Below are positions 1 to 6,147 of a stretch of 12,765 nt of DNA, in pieces (the stretch's first letter is position 1; every line of letters starts with the position of its first letter). The position numbers and the translations under genes were made by a program. Source of the DNA: Desulfobacteraceae bacterium (GTDB lineage: Bacteria; Desulfobacterota; Desulfobacteria; Desulfobacterales; Desulfosalsimonadaceae); contig JAGGYV010000068.1 in the NCBI GenBank assembly GCA_021162325.1, positions 1-12,765 of the forward strand. The letters are read 5' to 3'. Under the pieces are notes generated by a model. It had not been told where the DNA came from, did not search any database, and saw only the letters and a list, made by a program, of their open reading frames with translations.

Positions 1-1
1 G

Positions 2-28
2 AATGCAGACTCCGCAAAATCCGCCTGA
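2..28 (+). CDS. prfA: Possible last codons of prfA (peptide chain release factor 1), partial
   Basis: A reading frame entering from the left edge encodes NADSAKSA and stops with TGA at 26-28. The call rests on context: prfA (RF1) very commonly lies directly upstream of prmC, whose product methylates RF1, and polar, weakly conserved tails of this kind are usual for RF1. Eight residues carry no diagnostic motif, so chance openness cannot be excluded. If right, the gap to the preferred prmC start is 67 bp. Confidence 0.25.
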   Translation, partial: NADSAKSA

Positions 29-60
29 TAATCCATCCAAGACGCCACCCAACCATTCAC

Positions 61-94
61 CGAAGCATCTACCGAAGCATCTACCGAAGCATCC
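61..94 (+). repeat. 12-bp tandem repeat just before the prmC start
   Basis: Unit CGAAGCATCTAC occurs at 61-72 and 73-84, followed by a partial third copy at 85-94. If translated in the prmC frame it reads as repeated Leu-Pro-Lys-His. It sits directly before the ATG that best matches the family N-terminus, so it is more likely an untranslated repeat, or part of a dispensable N-terminal extension, than part of the enzyme fold. Confidence 0.7.
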
Positions 95-95
95 A

Positions 96-971
96 ATGGA
101 CCCGCAATGGACCATCCTTAAAATTCTTCAGTGGACAACTTCCTATTTTAAATTACACCCTGTCGACAGCCCCCGGCTGACAGCTGAAGTACTTCTGGCT
201 CATGCGTTGGGGATTAATCGCATTGATTTGTATTTAAAATTCGATCAGCCCTTGAATAAGCAGGAACTGGCTTTATTTAAGGGCTTCATCAAAAGACGCG
301 TCAGTCGTGAGCCGGTTGCATATATTATCGGCACTCGAGAATTCTGGGGGATTGATTTTAATGTAAGTCCAAACGTGTTGATTCCCCGGCCGGAAACCGA
401 ATTTCTGGTTGAAGAATCACTTAAACTGATTCCAGGCGATATTCTCTCCAGGCGTTTTAACGTAATGGATGTAGGAACGGGGTCTGGTGCCGTGATTATC
501 TCGCTGGCCGTCAATCGACCGGGACATGGTTATTTTGCATCTGATATCTCAAAACAGGCATTAACGGTTGCGTCACAAAATGCTGCCTTAAATGGCGTAA
601 AGGAAGCAATCTTTTTTTTTGTCGGGGAATTGTTTTCTGCGGTAAACCCGGACAATCAGATGTTTGATCTGATTGTTTCAAATCCTCCGTATATCCCGTC
701 ATTTCAAATTCCCGGGCTTGCGCCGGAAGTCGGAAAGCATGAACCCCTGCTGGCTCTTGACGGCGGTGCGGACGGCCTGGATGTCGTTGAAAGGATTATT
801 AAAGACGCGCCACTGTACCTGAAAAAAAATGGTATATTGATGATGGAGATCGGGTTTGATCAAAAAAAACGGGTGAAACAGATTGTGACGGATGACGGCA
901 GGTATGGTGAATTGATTTTTATTCGTGATTACAGCGGCCATGATCGGGTAGCTCGTATGTGCCTGAAATAG
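96..971 (+). CDS. prmC: Release factor glutamine methyltransferase PrmC (HemK)
   Basis: PrmC uses S-adenosylmethionine to N5-methylate the glutamine of the GGQ motif in release factors RF1 and RF2, which improves termination. From the ATG at 96 the protein has 291 residues, close to the family norm. An N-terminal helical domain (about 1-85) precedes IPRPET (96-101), the SAM-binding glycine motif DVGTGSG (125-131), an acidic residue D150 at the expected ribose-contact position, and the catalytic NPPY (196-199). The frame is also open from an ATG at 3, adding 31 residues rich in Pro, Lys and His. I prefer 96 because MDPQWTILKILQ aligns with the usual PrmC beginning and the upstream part is low-complexity repeat. 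Neither start has a strong ribosome binding site. Its position after a putative prfA tail fits the common prfA-prmC pairing. Confidence 0.95.
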   Translation: MDPQWTILKILQWTTSYFKLHPVDSPRLTAEVLLAHALGINRIDLYLKFDQPLNKQELALFKGFIKRRVSREPVAYIIGTREFWGIDFNVSPNVLIPRPETEFLVEESLKLIPGDILSRRFNVMDVGTGSGAVIISLAVNRPGHGYFASDISKQALTVASQNAALNGVKEAIFFFVGELFSAVNPDNQMFDLIVSNPPYIPSFQIPGLAPEVGKHEPLLALDGGADGLDVVERIIKDAPLYLKKNGILMMEIGFDQKKRVKQIVTDDGRYGELIFIRDYSGHDRVARMCLK

Positions 972-1097
972 TCCGCTGTAGATGATGTACCGGCGATGAA
1001 TTTTTTATCTGAAATATCGGTGAAAAAGATTGCTTCGGCAAAAAAATTTTGTTAATAAATTATGTTTAATTAATTTTTTCATTACTCACGTCTGACG

Positions 1098-1119
1098 ACC
1101 GGACGTCTGGTGCTTTTTT
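1098..1119 (+). terminator. Weak candidate Rho-independent terminator after prmC
   Basis: ACCGG and CTGGT flank the loop ACGT at 1098-1111 (5-bp stem with one G-T wobble) and are followed by GC and six T residues at 1114-1119. A competing pairing of ACGTC (1088-1092) with GACGT (1102-1106) is possible. The stem is short, so this is tentative. The rest of 972-1268 shows no gene; it also contains a C(TTCG)G tetraloop hairpin with a 4-bp stem at 1030-1041, which is not followed by a T run. Confidence 0.35.
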
Positions 1120-1128
1120 ATTTATTAC

Positions 1129-1156
1129 TTGAACGAAAACCTGAGTTTTTTTTAAG
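1129..1156 (+). promoter_or_regulatory. Candidate sigma-70-like promoter for rpsB
   Basis: TTGAAC (1129-1134) and TTTAAG (1151-1156) are separated by 16 bp and match the -35 and -10 consensus at four positions each. They lie just downstream of the terminator-like hairpin and would leave an untranslated leader of roughly 105 nt before rpsB. In other bacteria rpsB leaders mediate feedback control by S2; I cannot recognise a specific regulatory fold here. The match is modest. Confidence 0.3.
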
Positions 1157-1268
1157 GTCAATACTGAAATTAAAAAGAATGGCGGTTTTAGGCTGAGAAT
1201 AGGTTAAAAGTCGGCGGTCGGGTGGATGCAGACGGCGGTAGAAAAACCAAACAGGAAAGGGAAAAACA

Positions 1269-2204
1269 ATGAATTATGTAAAAATGAAAGAATTGTTGGA
1301 GTCCGGTGTCCATTTCGGCCATCAAACCAGGCGGTGGAATCCGAAGATGAAAAAATATATCTTTGGCGCAAGAAACGGCATTTACATTATCGATCTTCAG
1401 CAGACAGTTAAAATGTTCAGAACAGCCTGTGACTTTATTGCTGATACGGTTGAAAGTGGGAAGTCGGTTCTTTTTGTCGGTACCAAAAAACAGGCCCGGG
1501 AATCGATCTATGAGGAGTCCAACCGGTGCGAAATGTATTACGTTCATAATCGGTGGTTAGGCGGCATGCTGACCAATTTCCCGACAATTAAAAAGAGTAT
1601 TGATCGGCTGAATCATTTAAATACAATTACTGCCGACGGCACCATCAATCTGTACCCGAAAAAGGAACGGCTGAAACTCGAAAAATCAAGAGTCAAGCTG
1701 GACAATACGTTAGGCGGTATTCGGAGTATGAAATCACTGCCGGGGGCGATATTCATAGTGGATCCAAAAAAAGAATCAATTGCAGTGAATGAAGGTCGGC
1801 GTCTCGGTATTCCAATTGTTGCCATCGTTGATACCAACTGTGACCCGGATTCGATTGATTACCTTATCCCGGGAAATGATGATGCCATTCGTGCCGTTAA
1901 ACTGCTTACCTCCCGAATTGCCGATGCCTGCATTGAAGGCAAACAGCGGTATGTTGAAAAAGAGCAGGCTGCCGCAGATAAAGCCGGTGAATCTGAAGTC
2001 GCTGAAAAAGAATCCCAGAAGAAATCAGGACCGGTTGAACGCAGAGTTATTTCTGACGGTAAAGAAGGACCGATTGTCGAAGTGATCCGGAAAACCGGGA
2101 CAATTATTGAACCCGCAGTGGAATCTGAACCTAAAAATATGGAAGAAGCATCTGTTCCTGAAAAGACAGACGAAGCACCTGCTTCTGAAAATACGGGAGA
2201 ATAG
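1269..2204 (+). CDS. rpsB: 30S ribosomal protein S2
   Basis: S2 is a small-subunit ribosomal protein needed for S1 recruitment and 30S function. The product is 311 residues. The first S2 signature is plain (GVHFGHQTRRWNPKM at 13-27, then KKYIFGARNGIYIIDLQQT), as is the second (PGAIFIVDPKKESIAVNE, then RRLGIPIVAIVDTNCDP and IPGNDDAIRA). The family core ends near residue 230. The last 80 or so residues form a charged Glu/Lys/Ala-rich tail, probably disordered; such tails vary between lineages. AGGAAAGGG ends 7 nt before the ATG and is a good ribosome binding site. rpsB is separated from tsf by only three bases, and the Shine-Dalgarno of tsf overlaps its final codons, the classic co-transcribed rpsB-tsf pair. 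Confidence 0.98.
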   Translation: MNYVKMKELLESGVHFGHQTRRWNPKMKKYIFGARNGIYIIDLQQTVKMFRTACDFIADTVESGKSVLFVGTKKQARESIYEESNRCEMYYVHNRWLGGMLTNFPTIKKSIDRLNHLNTITADGTINLYPKKERLKLEKSRVKLDNTLGGIRSMKSLPGAIFIVDPKKESIAVNEGRRLGIPIVAIVDTNCDPDSIDYLIPGNDDAIRAVKLLTSRIADACIEGKQRYVEKEQAAADKAGESEVAEKESQKKSGPVERRVISDGKEGPIVEVIRKTGTIIEPAVESEPKNMEEASVPEKTDEAPASENTGE

Positions 2205-2207
2205 AAA

Positions 2208-2804
2208 ATGACGGAAATAAGTGCAGCAATGGTCAAGGAGCTTCGGGGACGGTCCGGAGCCGGTATTATGGATTGCAAGGAAGCGTTGAAAGAATGTGAC
2301 GCGGATATGGATAAAGCATCAGATTTTTTGAGAAAAAAAGGCTTGGCCACGGCTAAAAAAAGAGCGGGCAGAGAAGCGTCTGACGGTGTTGTTCAGTCCT
2401 ATATTCATATGGGAGGAAAAATCGGGGTCCTGGTCGAAATTAATTGCGAAACCGATTTTGTTGCAAAAACAGATGGTTTTTTGGCCTTTTCTAAAAATAT
2501 TGCCATGCATATTGCCGCAGCAAATCCCTTGGGTGTCGTTCCTGAAGATCTTTCTACCGATGTGATTGAAAAAGAAAAAGAGATATATAAGGCACAGGCA
2601 CTTGAGATGGGCAAGCCGGAAAAAATGCTGGACAAGATAGTTGACGGTAAAATGAATAAATTTTATAAGGAAAATTGCCTGATGAACCAGATTTATGTCC
2701 GGGATACAAGCATGACCATCTCTGATTTACTTATTGATATGATAGGTAAAACAGGTGAGAAAATAACCATTAACCGGTTTGCCAGATATCAAATTGGCGG
2801 GTAA
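2208..2804 (+). CDS. tsf: Elongation factor Ts
   Basis: EF-Ts is the nucleotide exchange factor that removes GDP from EF-Tu. The 198-residue protein is the short form seen in many bacteria, lacking the extended second core subdomain of the 283-residue E. coli protein. Visible are the UBA-like N-terminal domain with signature SGAGIMDCKEAL (16-27), and the TDFV motif (T82-V85 within NCETDFVAKT), which contacts the EF-Tu G domain. GGGAGA inside the end of rpsB serves as the ribosome binding site, and three bases separate the rpsB stop from this ATG, implying translational coupling. Downstream, the reading frame is followed almost immediately by a palindromic repeat element that separates it from pyrH. 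Confidence 0.98.
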   Translation: MTEISAAMVKELRGRSGAGIMDCKEALKECDADMDKASDFLRKKGLATAKKRAGREASDGVVQSYIHMGGKIGVLVEINCETDFVAKTDGFLAFSKNIAMHIAAANPLGVVPEDLSTDVIEKEKEIYKAQALEMGKPEKMLDKIVDGKMNKFYKENCLMNQIYVRDTSMTISDLLIDMIGKTGEKITINRFARYQIGG

Positions 2805-2807
2805 TTA

Positions 2808-2947
2808 ATGGCGTCGTTAAAAATCCCATCTACTGCGTTATAGCGATTTTTCAGTCATTCAAGATACTACATGTATGATTTCTTGTCTGAAAAATCACTA
2901 TGCCTTGCCAAATTTTATGGTATTGGTGGAATTTTTAACTTAGCCAT
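2808..2947. repeat. 140-bp palindromic (MITE/REP-like) element between tsf and pyrH
   Basis: The ends are imperfect inverted repeats: 2808-2830 begins ATGGCGTCGTTAAAAAT, and the reverse complement of 2925-2947 begins ATGGCTAAGTTAAAAAT. An inner pair, TAGCGATTTTTCAG (2841-2854) and CTGAAAAATCACTA (2887-2900), differs at one position, and TACATGTA (2868-2875) marks the centre. It therefore folds as one long hairpin in DNA or RNA. It has no coding capacity and I see no clear target-site duplication. It is read through in the rpsB-tsf-pyrH transcript unless pyrH has its own promoter. Confidence 0.75.
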
Positions 2948-2976
2948 CCAGTGATTTTTTACGAGGCTATCAAATT

Positions 2977-3744
2977 TTGACAACACCGAAATATAAAAGA
3001 GTTCTTTTAAAGCTAAGCGGTGAAGCCCTCATGGGGGAACAGGCGTATGGCATTAGTACGGATATGCTGAAATACATGGCTGACGAAGTAAAGTCAGCCT
3101 ATGATCTCGGCGTTGAAATGGCGATTGTTGTCGGCGGCGGTAATATTTTCAGGGGACTTGCGGCGGCATCCCAGGGAATGGACCGGGCTACTGCGGATTA
3201 TATGGGCATGCTCGCCACCGTGATGAACAGCATTGCCCTTCAGGATGCGCTTGAGAAAAATGGCATTCAAACCCGTGTGTTGTCAGCCATATCCATGCAT
3301 CAGATGGCGGAACCGTATATCCGGCGGCGGGCTGTTCGGCATCTTGAAAAAAAGCGAATTGTTATTTTCGCAGCTGGTACCGGAAGTCCTTATTTTACCA
3401 CGGATACCGCGTCTGTGCTCCGGGCGGAAGAAATTCATGCGGACGTCCTTTTAAAAGCAACAAAAGTTGACGGTGTGTATGATTCAGATCCAGTAAAAAA
3501 TCCTGATGCTCAGTTTATCAGGGAAATAAGCTATATGGAGGTCTTGGAACGGCGTTTGAGTGTCATGGACCTCACGGCCATTTCATTGGCAATGGATAAT
3601 CATTTGCTCCTGAATGTGTTTAATCTGAAGAAGAAGGGAAACGTTCAACGGGTGATCTGCGGGGAAGAAATCGGAACCCGTATATATGAACCGGAAAAGT
3701 TAAATCGGAACCCGGATAAACCGGAAAAGTTAAAAGTGAACTAA
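2977..3744 (+). CDS. pyrH: Uridylate kinase (UMP kinase)
   Basis: PyrH phosphorylates UMP to UDP with ATP; it is the bacterial amino-acid-kinase-fold hexamer, regulated in other species by UTP and GTP. The 255-residue product shows KLSGEAL (12-18, phosphate binding), VVGGGNIFRG (from about residue 50), a MGMLATVMN helix, AAGTGSPYFTTDTA, and KATKVDGVYDSDP. The start is TTG at 2977: the first in-frame ATG is at residue 19 and would remove KLSGEAL, and there is no ATG between TTG and the upstream in-frame stop. GAGG at 2963-2966 is the likely ribosome binding site. The usual family C-terminus (E. coli protein 241 residues) is reached at GTRIY (233-237). The final 18 residues are an extra Lys/Glu/Pro tail, and its last 11 (245-255) are encoded inside a repeat that recurs at 8633. 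Confidence 0.97.
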   Translation: MTTPKYKRVLLKLSGEALMGEQAYGISTDMLKYMADEVKSAYDLGVEMAIVVGGGNIFRGLAAASQGMDRATADYMGMLATVMNSIALQDALEKNGIQTRVLSAISMHQMAEPYIRRRAVRHLEKKRIVIFAAGTGSPYFTTDTASVLRAEEIHADVLLKATKVDGVYDSDPVKNPDAQFIREISYMEVLERRLSVMDLTAISLAMDNHLLLNVFNLKKKGNVQRVICGEEIGTRIYEPEKLNRNPDKPEKLKVN

Positions 3745-3924
3745 AGTTTGAAGTGAGCTAAAGTTATGGTTAATGCCTTCGGCATTTTCAATTTTTATGT
3801 TAAAAATGATCGCGCGATTCGCGCAGTCCATAACTTTAGGCACTTTAGATCACTTTAGTCACTTCACATTTTTTGAGTTTTTAAAATAGTTTGCCCAAAA
3901 AGCATAAAAATCAGAGATAAGAAA
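3709..3924. repeat. Dispersed intergenic repeat, copy 1 (pyrH tail to frr)
   Basis: This stretch matches 8633-8858 along its whole length; the first 49 bp (3709-3757 versus 8633-8681) are identical. After a hairpin-for-6-bp difference the remainder differs by about a dozen substitutions. It starts inside pyrH and ends about 20 bp before frr. It contains a long imperfect inverted repeat: left arm 3736-3769 and right arm 3828-3867, sharing CTAAAGTTATGG and its complement. CTTTAG recurs at 3834, 3843 and 3853 (9- to 10-bp spacing). Two small hairpins lie between the arms: AATGCC-TTC-GGCATT (3772-3786) and GCGCG-ATT-CGCGC. No protein is encoded beyond the pyrH tail. Confidence 0.9.
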
Positions 3925-3943
3925 TCAATGAAGGTGCGAAATC

Positions 3944-4501
3944 ATGATTGAAGATATCAATAATGAAGCAAAAGAGAGGATGGGAAAAACCATCAATTCA
4001 CTGAATAATGAATTGAAAAAAGTCCGAACCGGTCGTGCGTCATTAAATATTTTTGATGATATCCGGGTCGATTATTACGGCACAATGACGCCTTTAAACC
4101 AGATGGCCACGCTGGCAGTCCCGGAAAGTCGACTGATTACTATTCAGCCCTGGGATATTACCGTGATTAAAGATATTGAAAAAGCCATTTTAAAATCAAA
4201 TCTGGGGCTGACCCCTTCAAATGATGGTAAAATCATCCGGATCAGCATTCCGCCGTTGACCGAAGAACGACGTAAGGAGATTGTCAAGCAGGTCAGTAAA
4301 ATGTGTGAAGACTATCGGGTGGCCGTCCGGAATATCCGCAGGGACGCTAATGATATGTTAAAAGAGTTGAAAAAAGACGGTGACGCATCTGAGGACAGCA
4401 TATTTAAAGCCCAGGATAAAATCCAGAAATTTACTGATGATCATATCAAAATGATCGACGATACGTTTAAGCAAAAAGAGAAAGAAATACTTGAAGTCTA
4501 A
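3944..4501 (+). CDS. frr: Ribosome recycling factor
   Basis: RRF, with EF-G, splits post-termination ribosomes so that subunits can be reused. The product is 185 residues, exactly the usual length. The three-helix-bundle N-terminus contains NNELKKVRTGRASLNIFDDI, followed by the beta-sandwich domain (VDYYGTMTPLNQMATLAVPE, TIQPWD) and the return helices with RRDANDMLKELKKDGDASED. The ATG at 3944 follows AAGGTG, a moderate ribosome binding site that lies outside the upstream repeat. The end of frr overlaps the uppS start by 11 bases. Order pyrH-frr-uppS-cdsA-dxr-rseP is conserved across many proteobacteria. Confidence 0.98.
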   Translation: MIEDINNEAKERMGKTINSLNNELKKVRTGRASLNIFDDIRVDYYGTMTPLNQMATLAVPESRLITIQPWDITVIKDIEKAILKSNLGLTPSNDGKIIRISIPPLTEERRKEIVKQVSKMCEDYRVAVRNIRRDANDMLKELKKDGDASEDSIFKAQDKIQKFTDDHIKMIDDTFKQKEKEILEV

Positions 4502-5240
4502 ACCTGCCGATATTAGTGGCGATATCAGTGGCCTGGATAAATCTGCGCTGCCGTTGCATATTGCGGTGATCATGGACGGCAACGGTCGATGGGCCCGGAA
4601 AAAACTTTTAAACCGGGTCAAGGGTCATGAAAAAGGGGCAGATACGGTTCGGATGGTGGTCCGTTCCTGCCGGGAGATCGGGATTTCTTTTCTCACGCTG
4701 TATGCTTTTTCCACGGAGAACTGGCAGCGGTCGAAAGCAGAAGTCTCTGCGTTGATGGTTCTTTTAAAAAAATTTCTTGTTTCCGAGCGACAGGAAATGG
4801 TGGTCAATAACATCCGGTTTAACGTGATCGGTGAAGAAGAAAGGCTGCCGGGCAACGTTCAGGATGAAATACAGCGTACACGGGATGCAACAAAAAATAA
4901 TAACGGTATGAACCTGAATCTGGCGTTGAGCTATGGGGCAAGATCGGAAATCGTCCGGGCGGCAAAGGAAATCGCTGCCGAAGTTCAAACCGGCAGTCTG
5001 TCTGTAGACGCGATTACGCAAGAGACGATTACCCGTCATCTGTACACGGCTCATATTCCTGATCCCGAGCTTTTAATTCGTACCAGCGGTGAAATGCGGG
5101 TGAGCAATTTTCTTCTCTGGCAGATAGCCTATTCCGAAATTGCCGTTACCGATACGCTGTGGCCGGATTTTACAAGAAACGAGCTCATTCAGATTTTAAA
5201 GGAATATCAAGGCAGAGACCGGCGTTTCGGCTGCGTTTAA
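4491..5240 (+). CDS. uppS: Undecaprenyl diphosphate synthase (cis-prenyltransferase)
   Basis: UppS condenses isopentenyl diphosphate onto farnesyl diphosphate in cis to give C55-PP, the lipid carrier for peptidoglycan and O-antigen. The 249-residue product has the family hallmarks: MDGNGRWA with catalytic D29, FSTENWQRSKAEV, NLALSYGAR, and the signature RTSGEMRVSNFLLWQIAYSE (from R197) followed by DTLWPDF. The start is taken as TTG at 4491, giving MKSKPADISG; the first in-frame ATG is at residue 28, inside the active-site motif, so a non-ATG start is required. The TTG lies inside the end of frr, with a purine-rich AGAGAAAG upstream, suggesting translational coupling. It acts at the inner face of the cytoplasmic membrane. 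Confidence 0.95.
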   Translation: MKSKPADISGDISGLDKSALPLHIAVIMDGNGRWARKKLLNRVKGHEKGADTVRMVVRSCREIGISFLTLYAFSTENWQRSKAEVSALMVLLKKFLVSERQEMVVNNIRFNVIGEEERLPGNVQDEIQRTRDATKNNNGMNLNLALSYGARSEIVRAAKEIAAEVQTGSLSVDAITQETITRHLYTAHIPDPELLIRTSGEMRVSNFLLWQIAYSEIAVTDTLWPDFTRNELIQILKEYQGRDRRFGCV

Positions 5241-5327
5241 TCTAATTTTTTTCACTGCTTCACTTTGTGCCCGCTTAATAAATTATCTGTTTTTTTGAAA
5301 TAATAATGAGGTGGAAGAAAGTTTAAC

Positions 5328-6146
5328 ATGCATTTAAAACGGATTATAACGGCTCTTGTCGCCTTTCCGCTTCTATCCCTGCTTATTTTTAAAGGGTCGG
5401 TCTTTTTATTTGCCTTCTTTATCAGCCTGGTGTCCCTGGCTGCACTTTATGAATACTACCGGATTGTATTTTACGATAAGAAACAGGTCATTTTTTCATC
5501 AATTCCCATGTGGGGATCCCTGAACGGCCTGTTGATTGTCGGTGCTGCATATATTAATTCCTTTCCCCTGATTATCGGCCTGCTGATTTTTAATTTTATC
5601 GGGGCGGTTATTTTATCAATGCCGCAGTATAAAAACGGCCCGGAAATTTTAAATGTGGTTGAAAAGCAGATTCAGGCGGTGATTTACATCCCTTTGTCCC
5701 TGGCCATGATTGTCCTGTTGCGAAATGATCCCCAAGGTGTTGCCTGGATTTTCTTTTTACTGTTTATTGTTTTTGCCGGGGATGTCGGGGCGTTTTATGC
5801 GGGTAAGTTTTTCGGTCGACATAAGCTGAGTCCATCGATCAGCCCGGGTAAAACCATTGAAGGGTCCATCGGCGGAATGATTTTCTGCATCATCGTCGGG
5901 TATGTTTTTATGCGTCTGTTTCTGCCTCATCTCAACGAACCAATAATTTTTCTTTTGTTTGCTGTTGTCAATATTGCCGCACAAACCGGCGATCTTTTTG
6001 AATCCCAATTAAAAAGAACCGGTAAAATGAAGGATTCCGGCAATCTCCTTCCGGGGCATGGCGGAATTCTGGACCGGATTGACGCACTGCTCTTTGCCGC
6101 TCCTGTGATTTATTTTTTTAAAGAATTTGTTTTATCAGGTCTATAA
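5328..6146 (+). CDS. cdsA: Phosphatidate cytidylyltransferase (CDP-diglyceride synthase)
   Basis: CdsA converts phosphatidic acid and CTP into CDP-diacylglycerol, the branch point for all bacterial phospholipids. The 272-residue product is strongly hydrophobic, with about eight apparent membrane segments beginning at residue 6. It ends with the CDP-DAG synthase signature SQLKRTGKMKDSGNLLPGHGG, then ILDRIDALLFA. SPGKTIEGSIGG, also typical of the family, lies near residue 170. GAGGTGGAAG about 10 nt before the ATG is a clear ribosome binding site. The 87-bp gap upstream (5241-5327) is AT-rich with no element I recognise. The stop codon is one base from the dxr ATG. Confidence 0.96.
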   Translation: MHLKRIITALVAFPLLSLLIFKGSVFLFAFFISLVSLAALYEYYRIVFYDKKQVIFSSIPMWGSLNGLLIVGAAYINSFPLIIGLLIFNFIGAVILSMPQYKNGPEILNVVEKQIQAVIYIPLSLAMIVLLRNDPQGVAWIFFLLFIVFAGDVGAFYAGKFFGRHKLSPSISPGKTIEGSIGGMIFCIIVGYVFMRLFLPHLNEPIIFLLFAVVNIAAQTGDLFESQLKRTGKMKDSGNLLPGHGGILDRIDALLFAAPVIYFFKEFVLSGL

Positions 6147-6147
6147 T

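Noticed and set aside
1859..2350. 163-codon antisense open frame across the end of rpsB and start of tsf
   Set aside because: It covers the low-complexity S2 tail and the EF-Ts signature on the other strand. The composition is Ser/Ala-rich by complement of the Glu/Lys codons, so it is not a gene.
3772..3786. Rho-independent terminator after pyrH (AATGCC-TTC-GGCATT followed by TTTC)
   Set aside because: The stem is short and AT-rich with a broken T run, it is weakened in copy 2 of the repeat, and frr downstream belongs to the same conserved cluster.
5241..5327. Possible promoter in the uppS-cdsA gap
   Set aside because: The gap is AT-rich and offers many hexamer-like matches, but no -35/-10 pair with good spacing stood out.
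6127..6147. Upstream ATG for dxr inside the end of cdsA
   Set aside because: It adds seven residues before the standard Rossmann strand. The ATG at 6148 lies one base after the cdsA stop and matches the family N-terminus.
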